Assembly: GCA_004794785.1 (NCBI GenBank)
Contig: SJOL01008805.1
Span: forward strand, 82,459 to 146,458
DNA: 64,000 nt
From: Opisthorchis felineus
Taxonomy: Eukaryota > Platyhelminthes > Trematoda > Opisthorchiida > Opisthorchiidae
Direction: 5' to 3'
Below are positions 12,578-23,300 of the stretch, one piece after another (the first letter of the stretch is position 1; each line of letters begins with the position of its first letter). A program made the translations under genes and the position numbers. The notes beneath the pieces were generated by a model. The model saw only the letters and a program-made list of their open reading frames with translations. It did no database searches and had not been told where the DNA came from.

Positions 12578-14455
12578 CGCAGTCTCTTGCCCTCAATACA
12601 ATCGCAGTTCGTGAATTTGTGGCTTTTCTGTGCATCTGCTTCTGGGGAACATCGTTTGATTTCCAGATAGGCACTAACTTGAAATTCAAATGCACCGCAT
12701 TTCCCGTTCAGGTGGTGTCAAGATATCAGAGGAGCTTTGAGGAGTACGCGTACCTGATGAGCTCAACCAAAGTTAAATGGATGTTATGAGCACTATCGAT
12801 ATTGCGAGTGAATTTCATCAACACCACAAGCACTATAGTATACAAAAAATGAGTGAAGCATTGTTAGATATACTAAAAGTCGATACCAGAGGGACTACAT
12901 TTACGTTCATTAAGTTTGTTGTCGAAAACCTACGTCTTCATAACATCCAAAACTTCGTGTTTGTTCGTACCAGCATATCATGGAAATCTAAACTGTTGCC
13001 TCTCCTCTCAGAGGGTGAGAAAATTCGGTGTCTGGGTCAAGATTATTTAGGGATAACTTTGCACACATCTCAATGCAGTACTGGATTTCTATTTGTGAAA
13101 CTGAATTCCTGCTGGTATGTATAAACTTACTGAGGTTCAGCGAAAACAGACGATCTACTCAGCTGCCCGTTCCTACGTAATTTTTTGATAGTATCGCTTC
13201 GTTGTTTATGTAACAATCCCCTTGACAGTATCATCATTTGGAGGGGTTCAAAATTACTGGATCTTAGGTGTGTTGACACAGCTGGATGCATATACATTTC
13301 ACTCATCTGCAGAGACTTAACAACGACTTAGAGTCCCCAAGGTGTCAATAAATGAATACGTCCTTTTTTAGGGCTACTTTGGACAACTTGATTATGGAAA
13401 CATTACTGATCTACTGATCTTGTCTGTCCACGACGTTGTATACAAAGCCCAAAGAGCTGATGAAATATTAATTTCAAAACCTTACGGAGAAACCTACATA
13501 GTAAAGCGCTATTCACGAGAATCCCAGGCGACCGGTCGATAGGGCAAGTGTCTGTTGCCTTTGCAGTATTGGCTTTGATGTTCCATGCGCAGCGACGTGT
13601 GTTTAAATGAATCAAAATTTCTCGGAAGTGTTCTGATGTTATAAATCACAACAGAATCAGGTTGGCAGACAGAAGAATGTAACAATCGTTAAATATCAAT
13701 AAATGCTTTCGCGTATAGACAGTAAGTAGTACAATATCTAGGAATCTTCTGGGGAAACAGTTACACAGATCTTGGAAAGACCGTGTTCAGTCTAAAACAG
13801 GAGCCACTGTCAACCTATAAATTCATATTTATGTCTTATTAGGTTGCTTTGTTGTGTCTGTGACTGAAAAAACACTTTGTGGATAATCCGATGAGTGATT
13901 CGTGCACTGGCGAGAGAGGTTTGACAAGGCTTCTTGAAAGATCAAAGGAAGTGTTCCTCTAAAATACGCCCACCCAAAAGTGGACACTTTCCTTGCGGAT
14001 AGCTAGTGAAACACCTCCCTCTTCCACTATAATACAACCACGAATCCTGTACAAGAGTCTCAATTGCATTTGTGCATCCATAGCTGCAGTGCCACTAATC
14101 GACCTGATTGGGCTTTGGCCGCAAAAGAAAAACAGTACTACATTCTAAGATTGTCACACTCAACAAGAGCTCTAAAATATTATTTAATAAAATTTTCACT
14201 TACTGTGCCACGAGAAGTTTTAGGTTATTGTGCTTTTTGCTTTCACCGGGCCATGGGATAGGGTATGTGGCAGGCTGTTGTTTGCTTAATCAGGTTGCAC
14301 GTTAGGTAGTTAGGCTGCGAAACTCAGTAGCGTCACTGGAACGTTATGACGAGAGATTCAGCTGATAATCAGCTGTCTCCCGTTACCATCAAACTAATTT
14401 GCAGATGAAATTATAACTCCAAGTACTTGGAATTTGATTTTCGTTCAGAAAATAA
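12578..14455. other. No recognisable feature
   Basis: This unique sequence begins at the right edge of the duplication. A reading frame of 115 codons (12777-13124, plus strand) and one of 71 codons starting exactly at the breakpoint (12574-12789) are open. Neither shows a family motif, a convincing splice context or a homologous counterpart. I see no RNA gene and no repeat. Confidence 0.5.
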
Positions 14456-14550
14456 TTCTGACGGTAATTCGTGGGCTATACTCGCTCGATGGGACCAGGG
14501 AGGACCGAAACCGATAGAACGTCGACGAGGAGCTTTCAGCAACCTTATAT
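14456..14550 (+). repeat. Diverged member of the 99-bp palindromic repeat family
   Basis: The left half (attcgtgggctatactcgct) matches the copy at 44186 (actcgtgggctgtgcttaca), and the right half ends gagctttcagcaaccttat as in other members. It is about 95 bp long and more diverged than the three 99-bp members. The left terminal inverted repeat is poorly preserved. Confidence 0.55.
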
Positions 14551-14996
14551 AATCAGTGTGAGGTCAGGAGATTCATAACTAGTTGCGACAAAAAAGAAAC
14601 AATGCCCGTTACGCGAGGTTCCTTTTGGTTAATCTAGGGGACAAAAAACAAATTCCCTTTATTTCTTGTGTCTGGGGATAACTACAAATGATCTTGAGCA
14701 TCATCAATCATGGTCACGGAGAACAAAGAGTCTAACATGAAAAATAACGTGATGAGAAGAAGCACTCTCACTGAACTTCCACTGGATCAGTCACTGGACA
14801 AGTAATTATTTACAGACTGACCGGTCACGCCGTGCTTTTCAGTGAAGAAATGCCGTTCGAAATTCACTGAAAACCACAGTGGAACATAGAGCAGTACTGT
14901 ATTCTATATCAACACCTAGATATTCATAGAGTAGTTATAACATAGGTATCTGGGTGACTACACAATCGGACGTCTCAGAACAGATATTCTGTAAGC

Positions 14997-15690
14997 ATGA
15001 TCGATGATAGTCTGGAAGTGTTCTTGTTTCAAAGCCAAAATTTTTGCGTTTTCCAGATTGAGTTTGTGGTCTTCTTGGTCGTCGTATATGGATATCAAGG
15101 AAAGGGGGCACGTCTCCTGACAGCCGCGCTGTTTTCCTTTATTCGTGTGCATAATTTCCTGGCATACGGAGACATGAGACATGGAAGGAAATTTCTGGAA
15201 ACATGGTACTCCACGGCGGATTCAATCAAGCGATGCATTGAATTAGATCCAATTTACGCACCGCTACATGCAAAGGACCAACATCTCAACCGGAAACTCA
15301 AGGAGAGCCGAATGTCGGTTTTACAAGCCATGAAATAAGGAACAACTTGGAATCGGATCAGCAAAGGTCACAAGCCAGAACCCAGAGCGGTCGAGGAAAG
15401 AGGCCATTCCAGCATCAACCAGAGTACGAGGGCAGACGAGGCCGAGGCCAAAGGTCACGTGATAATCGATCATTCAGGACACAGAATAACAGAGCAACCA
15501 AAAAACCAACTAATCATGGTCGAAGGTCCCCACGAATATCAACGCACACGCAACACTACCCAACGCACAACCACCGACCCACTGCTACGCTCCACTACGA
15601 TCCCTAACAACGCAGTGATGATGTAACCTCGATTGGTGATGAAAGCCTGGCAATCCAATTGCCCAGCTCAGCGAACAGACCAACGACCAT
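14997..15690 (+). mobile_element. 3' end of a retroelement ORF (family uncertain, possibly Penelope-like)
   Basis: A plus-strand frame contains RKFLETWYSTADSIKRC followed by IELDPIYAPLHAKD, stopping at 15338. A neighbouring frame continues with an Arg/Gln/Thr/His-rich low-complexity stretch (15347-15607). This is followed by the phrase [18 protein letters not shown] ending at a stop near 15693. The last phrase recurs almost unchanged at about 40110-40165 in another part of the window, so this is a dispersed element and not a host gene. A terminal W-x-S..SI-R-I-LD block followed by a basic low-complexity tail is what I associate with the C-termini of flatworm retroelement polyproteins. No RT motif is present in the preserved part, so the family assignment is a guess. 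Confidence 0.5.
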
Positions 15691-15848
15691 CTAAAAATGT
15701 ATCCTTTCTAACAAACTAGTGAGGAAAAACTTTCCTGATATGACTTTCGGTCGTAGGCGAAAGATTCGGTCGAGTTTCTTTTAGCATCGAAAAACTTCAC
15801 AAATGCGTGTATTTTGCCAATTGCGTACAATGTGGTGTTAAAGTTTAA

Positions 15849-15947
15849 CATAAGGTTGATTAAAACTCGGAGAGTTCGCCTGCCTGACGAGCCTCACGAA
15901 TCCTGGAACCGCTCATGTACTGTGAAAGAACTTTCAGCAACCTTATG
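15849..15947 (+). repeat. 99-bp palindromic repeat, copy b
   Basis: Runs from cataaggttg to caaccttatg. The ends are imperfect inverted repeats of about 30 bp: the left end begins cataaggttgattaaaactc, and the reverse complement of the right end begins cataaggttgctgaaagttc. It is exactly 99 bp, the same as the copies at 43934 and 44186. It lies about 160 bp downstream of the retroelement tail. Confidence 0.75.
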
Positions 15948-16130
15948 AGTAAAGAAGCATACTGCGATATCCCGAAGACCGCACCAATTGTTACACTGTC
16001 TTTTTGCAGCACATTCAGCCTTATTATTCTCAGGATTCCCAGTTGACGCCGTTGATGTCGAACCTGATTTGGGAATTAGATAGCGCAAAAGATTACCATT
16101 CATGTCTTTCTACGTCCTTATAAAAATAAA

Positions 16131-16156
16131 GTCGAAGAGTTTTCAGCAACCTTGTG
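16131..16156 (+). repeat. Partial copy of the palindromic repeat (right terminus only)
   Basis: gtcgaagagttttcagcaac followed by cttgtg matches the right end of the family, and over its first 22 bases is identical to the reverse complement of the copy at 43934. No left half was found upstream. Confidence 0.6.
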
Positions 16157-16169
16157 AGTAGTTTCCTTC

Positions 16170-16850
16170 ATGAAAGTTATCACACTTTCAAAAGCTTTTG
16201 TCAGCGGCTGGGTTAGTGTTCTGATGCTTGCTAAATCCAATTCCACAGCACAAAATAACGCACCTGGATCTCGTGAAACTGTCGGAAATTCGCGGACTGA
16301 CATCCATCCGTGACGAAAGGCACTTCTGTAGTTAAAAGGGTGGGCAACCAGGAGAAAAAACACATTTATCAGAACCCATGCTAACATTGCCTGTAGAATA
16401 TTATGGTGCTTTTAAGGTCCTACTGGAATAATACTAACAGGATTTCAGAAAGGCCACTATTTCATTGGAAGTAAATTAATTCTTGACTTCAATAACACGT
16501 CAGTTCTCCTTTCAACCATAAACGCTTAGTGAACCGAGACAAAGTAAGGCCAGTCGCGTCATCGCTTGCTTGCATCGCCTAATGCCACAAACTAGACGGG
16601 TGATCTTATAAGCCACTACTAACCACATTGTTATCTCACACTGAATTACTTCGTCTGAATTCTATAAAATCTAATTTTGAACTAAGTACGCACCTTCTAT
16701 ATCGACTGGCTAAAGAAAACCGAGCAGTGTTGGTGTTTTTAGAATGAATTCAGGACATAATTTTTTAGAACTGATGAAAATGGTCTTTCTTTAGAAAACT
16801 GCTCATTACAAGAGATCCCCTCAGCTGACCTCTGTGAGCCCTAAAACAAA
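16170..16850. other. No recognisable feature; 3' flank of the minus-strand gene
   Basis: Contains only short ORFs without motifs. It lies immediately downstream, in the transcription sense, of the terminal exon ending at 16855 and may include its 3' UTR. Confidence 0.4.
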
Positions 16851-16853
16851 TCT

Positions 16854-16859
16854 TTTATT
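16854..16859 (-). terminator. AATAAA polyadenylation signal overlapping the stop codon
   Basis: On the minus strand the end of the terminal exon reads AGAAAATAAAAGATTTG, so AATAAA overlaps the TAA stop. If used, the 3' UTR would be only about 15-30 nt. It may be fortuitous in AT-rich sequence. Confidence 0.3.
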
Positions 16860-17364
16860 TTCTTACTATGCTCCGCTCACAAAACAAGTAGTGTTCAGCA
16901 GTTTCAAAACTCACCAGCGTGTGTTCACAATTTTCGGAAGGACCAATACACTGATCGTCATCTAGGTAGCAGGCCTGCTGCATCAGCTTATTAACTGCTT
17001 GTGCGGCATCCCTTGCCTTTGCTTCAATCTGTGTCACATTACGTGACAGGTAGGCAAAGTCTTCTCTCAAGCGTTCCAAGATCCTTTGAGTGTTGTTGGC
17101 TCGCCCACCAATTTTTCCCGTTCGCTCATACCACTGAGCATCCCCAAAATCATAGGTATGCGATTTATTTGTCCTGTCATAGCTGGGTTGTCTTAGGCCA
17201 CGAGACCGAAATAAAACTTCACAGTCTTTTCGCCTCTCTGTGGAAAAATAGTTTCTTGGTTTAAAGGAAATCTCTTGATCGTACGTCAGAGGGCTCAATG
17301 AATCAGATGAAGCGTGGGAATCACTTGGTACATTGTTTCGGATCGATTCAGCGTGTGCTGTTTG
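16855..17364 (-). CDS. Terminal coding exon (169 codons) of the same gene
   Basis: The acceptor is excellent (ctcatccttttgcttacag). Only the frame beginning CAA ACA GCA is open, so the preceding exon must end on a codon boundary. The sequence is polar up to about residue 95. It then forms a helix with [19 protein letters not shown] and [16 protein letters not shown] (a second short coiled coil), and ends in a Cys-containing acidic tail at a TAA stop (16855-16857). A cryptic donor (ATA|GTAAGA) lies four codons before the stop, so a further 3' exon is possible. The open frame extends 63 codons upstream of the acceptor, but that part is intron by this model. Confidence 0.7.
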   Translation of the reverse strand, partial: QTAHAESIRNNVPSDSHASSDSLSPLTYDQEISFKPRNYFSTERRKDCEVLFRSRGLRQPSYDRTNKSHTYDFGDAQWYERTGKIGGRANNTQRILERLREDFAYLSRNVTQIEAKARDAAQAVNKLMQQACYLDDDQCIGPSENCEHTLVSFETAEHYLFCERSIVRK

Positions 17365-20300
17365 CTGTAAGCAAAAGGATGAGAGAGGATTTTCGTTGAC
17401 ATAGGCATTCAGACGTCCTAGTAGATGTTGATTCTCCAACCTTTGAATCAATACAACGTGGAGTAAATATCCGACTAGTCTGCAGTTTCGTTGTACGCAG
17501 CCGACAAATAACTCCTCAGAACTGTAAGGGACAGAGCAGCGGAAGCAAACCATTTATGAACACTGTGCATCGGTGGACCCACCTTCATCTGGGTTGCGAC
17601 CTACTGACCTTATTAATAGGTAAATTTTCCACAGTGGATTTCCTGTTACTTATTGATCCTGTTCACCGTACTCTCTTTGAATAGCGTTGATACGGTGTAT
17701 ATCACTTATCTCTAACCAGGTGTCTGGTGTTCACCATGTTCACCATGTTCCGATGTTCACCGTTTACGGATAGTCTATAAAACGACGGGTTGCTTTTTTA
17801 TGGGTGATGGTTCGGCATTGACACGGAACGTTAGGCAACCGAATCATGAGAGTATTCAACCACGCTCAGGCTACTGTCAATGATGGAAAAGTTGAGAACA
17901 TGTTGTCACTCATCTGTGCACATAGATAAGGATATGAACTCCAAACAGGTATTTATTTCCACCATTTACGGAGGCAGATACCTACCGGTCTCTATGTTCT
18001 AAGGTGCATGATTTAGTTGTTACCTCGGTAGTAGTAAAGCATGACCAGAATTCTATTTGGCCTTTGTTAACCCATTCGAAGAAAACTTCTACTACTTCAC
18101 GTATACGAAACAGAGGTGAAAGCCACTGGGTCCTTTACCCCTACTTTAAATCAGATGCGCAAATCTCCCGAACTAAGACCACTCACGAGGAGCGTGCCAA
18201 CAAGTCTTAGTTGGGAGCAACGGCCTCTCCGATCCCCTTCCGACCTTGAGAGCAACTAATAATGTATATAGCTCAAATCTAGGTGAATTCATTATGATAC
18301 CATGGAAAATGGATCTATTTCTGAGGAATCACTGTAATAATTAAGCTTACTGAAAATCATCTCTTGAATAACCATCCAAGTCCGAAATAAAATTATGTTT
18401 CGACTAGTCAGGTTCTTATTTGATTACTTGAACGGATTTTGCCTCGTATCCTTTGATGACGGAAAAAAGTAATCCTTTGAAAAATCTGTGGTGGTCTCTT
18501 TTAAAGTTGAATGGTTTCTCAAAATCTAACAATTTTTAGCCAAACCACACGGAGTGAGAGTTAATTGGTCTTAATTGAGAAGATGGCCTAGTTGGAGGGT
18601 AATGTGCTTCAGTTTTGGATAAGCGTGGTGACGATAACTAACTCAGATTTACTGTAAACTACTCTGGAATTTTTTTTACTGTGTTTCGTAATTCCTTCGA
18701 AACTCATGGACTCCGCTCCATCAGGAATCCTAGCGTTCCAAATTATTTCACAGTAATCACACCGTAAAACCTGCTCAGGTCCAGTCCATCACAAACAAGT
18801 GAACTTGCGCACCAACACATCCAGGGCTAATGACCACAGCACTGTAGACCATTTACACCCGTCACATTAAGCGTTGAAATTTCGTATCAGCCGTTTGCTA
18901 AGAATTTTGTACAACGGACCAATGGTTCAATTTTTTGGCGACAAAACAGGATAACCTAGAGACGTACTTATTCTGGTCAAAATCGGCCACTCGCGCCAGC
19001 CACCAAGTGGTTTGCATATCACGTAGCGCTAGTAGCTGTGGGTGAAATTCGTACCACCAAACATATCTCAGTCTCACGTAGCGGAAAATATGGATATTCC
19101 TGAGTGCGAACAAAACGAAACGCGCAATATACCTTATAAATAGTAATGAATTCCGTGCCTGAAGGGGCCAGCACCTGCTTTACTCCAAAATCTCACAAGA
19201 AGCTACCATGTCCCTAGGAACACGTTATGTTGCTATATGATTGATCAGTGGAGCATTTCGTGATCTGTCAGTCACTTAACTGATTTCGTATTCAAATGAA
19301 TGCACGCACAGAAATTGGCAGTAACGTCGAGTAAGTTGATATATCTTGCATTCCTTGTCCTTGAGGAATCAAAGATAGGCATGGAAAAGTCTTATGCAGT
19401 GTTGACTAGTGGTTCGGTTTTGAAATGTGGTATACTGAGCCTCTGTGAATTTTAAATATACTTTCCTTGATGGAAAATTACAATCATACACTTAACGACG
19501 AAAATTCGAACTTATAGAGTTTACTTTCAGGCAGAATTTTGTTCCAGCGTTTTTAGTGCTGGTTCTGTTGATCCCACCGAACATGATAGGTCAGTCTCCG
19601 ATTAACGCGCCATCGTTGGATCGATGAAAAATTTACTAGCTTTATAACTCCCAGAATAATTTATCAGCAGCCAAGATTTTATAGTAATATGTAATATATA
19701 TATGTAATATATGTAATATGTATATATGTACGTATGTATATATGTAATATATGTAATATATGTTATAAAGGGTTGTCGGAAGGTTGATACAAATGGGGTT
19801 TCACTTTCGCTTTAACGGTGGTTTCTGTTTCCCAACATTTTGTTCCCCACAGACTGACGGTTGCTTGCGCATGGTACCGCGACCAGAGTTAAAATACTAA
19901 CCCCATGACCGGGACTTTCGAGGCTGAAAATATTTGGTCCTTCTTGGGGAAGCAGCTTGGGATGTTTTGCAAGACAACTGGCTTAGGTTAGAGGCCGAAA
20001 CTCACTCAGACGTTAGTGTAAATCCTTCATTCGTCCAATGACGCATCCAATAACCAACTGAAGGGGCTCGTTGTTTTATGAATCCTAAGACTGCTCCAAC
20101 TAATTGATTGCCTGAAACGTTGGGTCTAAAAGATCCTAGGTTACGCACATCTCAATTAAGATCTTAAATGAATTTGAACTTTATTTACATGTCGAAATTA
20201 ACCCAGGGTCCTTAAGTTGTCCCGTGAAATGCCCGCGGAATAAATTGCATACAGCTGAGAGTTAATTTTAGCTTCCCTTATTGCTGCTATCGAGTGAACC

Positions 20301-23300
20301 CAGAAAAATCACGAAGTATATTATGTGTTGTGTTCAATAAATTCTGTGTCTTATGTATCGTGTCTATCTTTTTATCCCTGGTGGCTCAGTTCTTTCTGTG
20401 TCCATTCATCAGACAGTGATACGATCCTAATCAGGCCATTTGACATGCATGTACACGGCCAAAAAAGTGTGTGAAGGCCCCAAACGTATGGCACTCAACT
20501 ATTACACGTCAAGTGTGTAGTTTGAATTTCCACTGAAATTTGTGGTGCGCACACTGTTTATGAACACCTGTACCACCGCCCTGCAATTAATATTTTTTCG
20601 AAGAGTGTCGACTTCTCAGAATGGTTAACCACAAGCGTTCTGGTCAACCATTAAAAAATTTCCTATCCCTGGTGAGGCCACCTAAACGTGCACCAGGTGT
20701 TCATGAGTTTGTACTCCGATGGTTGACTTCACTCATGTCAAAAGCTACCATGCCCCGTCGTAGACGAATTTGTCGTTTATGGGAAAAAGCATACTCGCAG
20801 TGGTAGTGATATAGAATGCGTCGATAGAACAGTCGTCCAGAGGAACATCTATGGCAAGTTCCCCGAAAAAAAGGATAGATCAGTCCACTGCTGAAACAGC
20901 GGGAGCTCCTCCTATCTCTCTAAACGTCTTTTAGGATAACCACTTGGAGAGGCACGCCACATTAGGTGAGCCCAAATAATGTGTTCTCTCTGGTAGGTTC
21001 CATTGATGGCGTTAGCTTAAGAAAATGGGCTGCCTGGTTTCGGAGTGCTACTGGACATGAATTTACGTTTGCGATTCGAACGACAACTTATGTTTTTCCT
21101 CCTTCATCTAATAAGCCGTGCTTCGATTAAATATTGCTTCAACTGACTAACACTAACTATTCCAATGAGTACGTGTAAGGAGACAGTAACAGAGTATGCG
21201 GCATATGAGCTTTAAACTATCTTGACCTACTGTTTGGTAACTGAACAGGTGATACATTGCAAGAATTTTATGATACATGAATGAAAATTCCGATGTGAAT
21301 TTTGCTTTTTATTGTGTTGCATCACCAAAACATAAGAGTTAAAATAATGACGTTAGATACTTTGCTGGCGTCCCTTTTTTTATTATTTCTGCAGTAGAGT
21401 TGGAGGTATCGATTCGAGGAAACTGTTTGCTAAACTGACATAAAAAAGAAATGAACTCAAATGTACCGCTAACCTCATGATCAGTGACAATCACGTACTG
21501 ATTAGATTCACAAGTGCTTCGTTTAGTTAAGATGACTTGACCGAGATAGAATCGAAATCCATCAGCCTTGACCAGCTGATTCTTGGTCGGATCGTGCCAG
21601 CCTAAAATGCTTGGTCTCGAGAGTGATTTCTGGGCCGCATCCATTAGACAGCACACAGCAGGCAAGGAGAAAACTTTGGGTATAAATAAGCACGTGTGGT
21701 GAGATACACAAACCGAGGCATCACATAGTGAAACCAAACAGCGGCAAAAAAAAACATAATCAATTTTTATTCCCAGAGTCAACACATACTGCCTTTCCAT
21801 GGCTATTTCGTAAGCCCAAGCCAAACTATATATTGCAAAGCAGGTACTCAGCTCTGAGAGCGAGAGTGAACACTGGAATGGTCTCAAGTTGACAAGATTT
21901 CCGTCAATATTTTTGAGTTCAGGTAATCACGCTAGTAAGCCGATGGCTTTACGAACAGCTTTGAAAAATGCTAGCTATAGTCGCACGACAAGACTTACTG
22001 TATTCCTGATGGGCGTGAGCTACGGTGAGGCTAAAAAGAACTGCTTGTTCAAGACGGATCAAATCTTGCCTACAGGACAAGTTAGGTCCTACTGAGAGAA
22101 CCTAGTAAGGCCTATATTCTCAATCACCGAGATAAATTACAAGTATCGTAAAGCCCCTCTACTGTAAGCTGCCTAACCTTTGGCCGACTCCTAATGTCAT
22201 TCCTTCAAAATTCAAGAGATCTAGCTTTCAGACTGTAACAGCTAAACCGAGTTTGTCCCCACGCCACTAACTCTTCTGGTTGTGCTCTAAACTAAGACGG
22301 CAAACTAAATTTGGTGCCGTGGTACCCTACTCTTTACAGCGTTCACGTCTCGTGAGGCTTCCGCCAGCGGGCGTGGAAGTGGTTTGGCCTGGGTTAGTTT
22401 CGGTGCTATTGTCGTTTTAAAAATTCAGAGACATTCGGTAGTTTCTCTTTACCTGCTGTTTCACGGTCAGATCCATGGCACTTCTAACCAGCCTGCAAAA
22501 CACCTTTTTAATAGAAGACTTGTAGTTTACATCTATTCAGTAAATATTTAAAAAGCAAGTGCACCATTTCCAAGTCATCCGAAGTGCCAAGTGCAAAAAC
22601 TGAGATATATTCCTGGTTAATAAAACCAGTGAGTTTGCGCATGCTGAGGTACTTTCATCTTCAAACTATATTCAAAGCCATGTCATGTTTGATATTGCGT
22701 CTAAATGCATCGATTACCTGCATCCAAAACTCAGTTCTATACTAGATGTAATACGATACTGTGTGCAGTAAAACCCTGTGTACTATTTCTTTAATAGAAA
22801 CACTCGCCCCTAGCAGAAGAAAACAATTTTGGCAACTCATCTATCACGTTGCAATCCATCTGTGTTCTGTGCGAGGCACAACGCAAGGCCGCGAAGTAAT
22901 CCAATATACTGTTTGACACTGGATTATATTTTTATATTCAGTAAGGAAATACAGGATATTATGAAACACTTCAGTTCACTTCGCAACAGAATGATTAGGA
23001 AAGTGAATATACATTCAGATTTTGCCGATTTATCCAATCCCAACGGATTACGCTAGAATGTTTTACCAGACCAAACTTGATGCTTGGCCTAAGGAAGAAT
23101 AGAATCGGCTTTATCCATTTGATATCACGTTGTAGGGCGCTGAGATCAGTTCAACTTTCACTTTGTCAACTACATACCATCTTTTGGTAAGGTATCAGCT
23201 GGTCGTTACCGGTGATACAGCCTAGTTAAGGGACAGGTTGTGGTCTACAGGGGCGAGAAGATTGAGTAAAAAGGTTCACGAGACCTCGTTAGTGTCTTTT

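Larger units (their letters stand above)
17365..21473 (-). other. Introns around the tentative 19-kb exon
   Basis: Apart from the candidate exon at 19023-19099, I see only a short direct repeat of gttcaccat units (17728-17762), the TATGTAATA microsatellite (19684-19770) and unassigned sequence. Confidence 0.45.

Noticed and set aside
21339..21887. The full 182-codon minus-strand frame read as one exon
   Set aside because: Only 21673-21474 is bounded by usable splice sites in phase with neighbours; the outer parts are low-complexity or hydrophobic without continuity.
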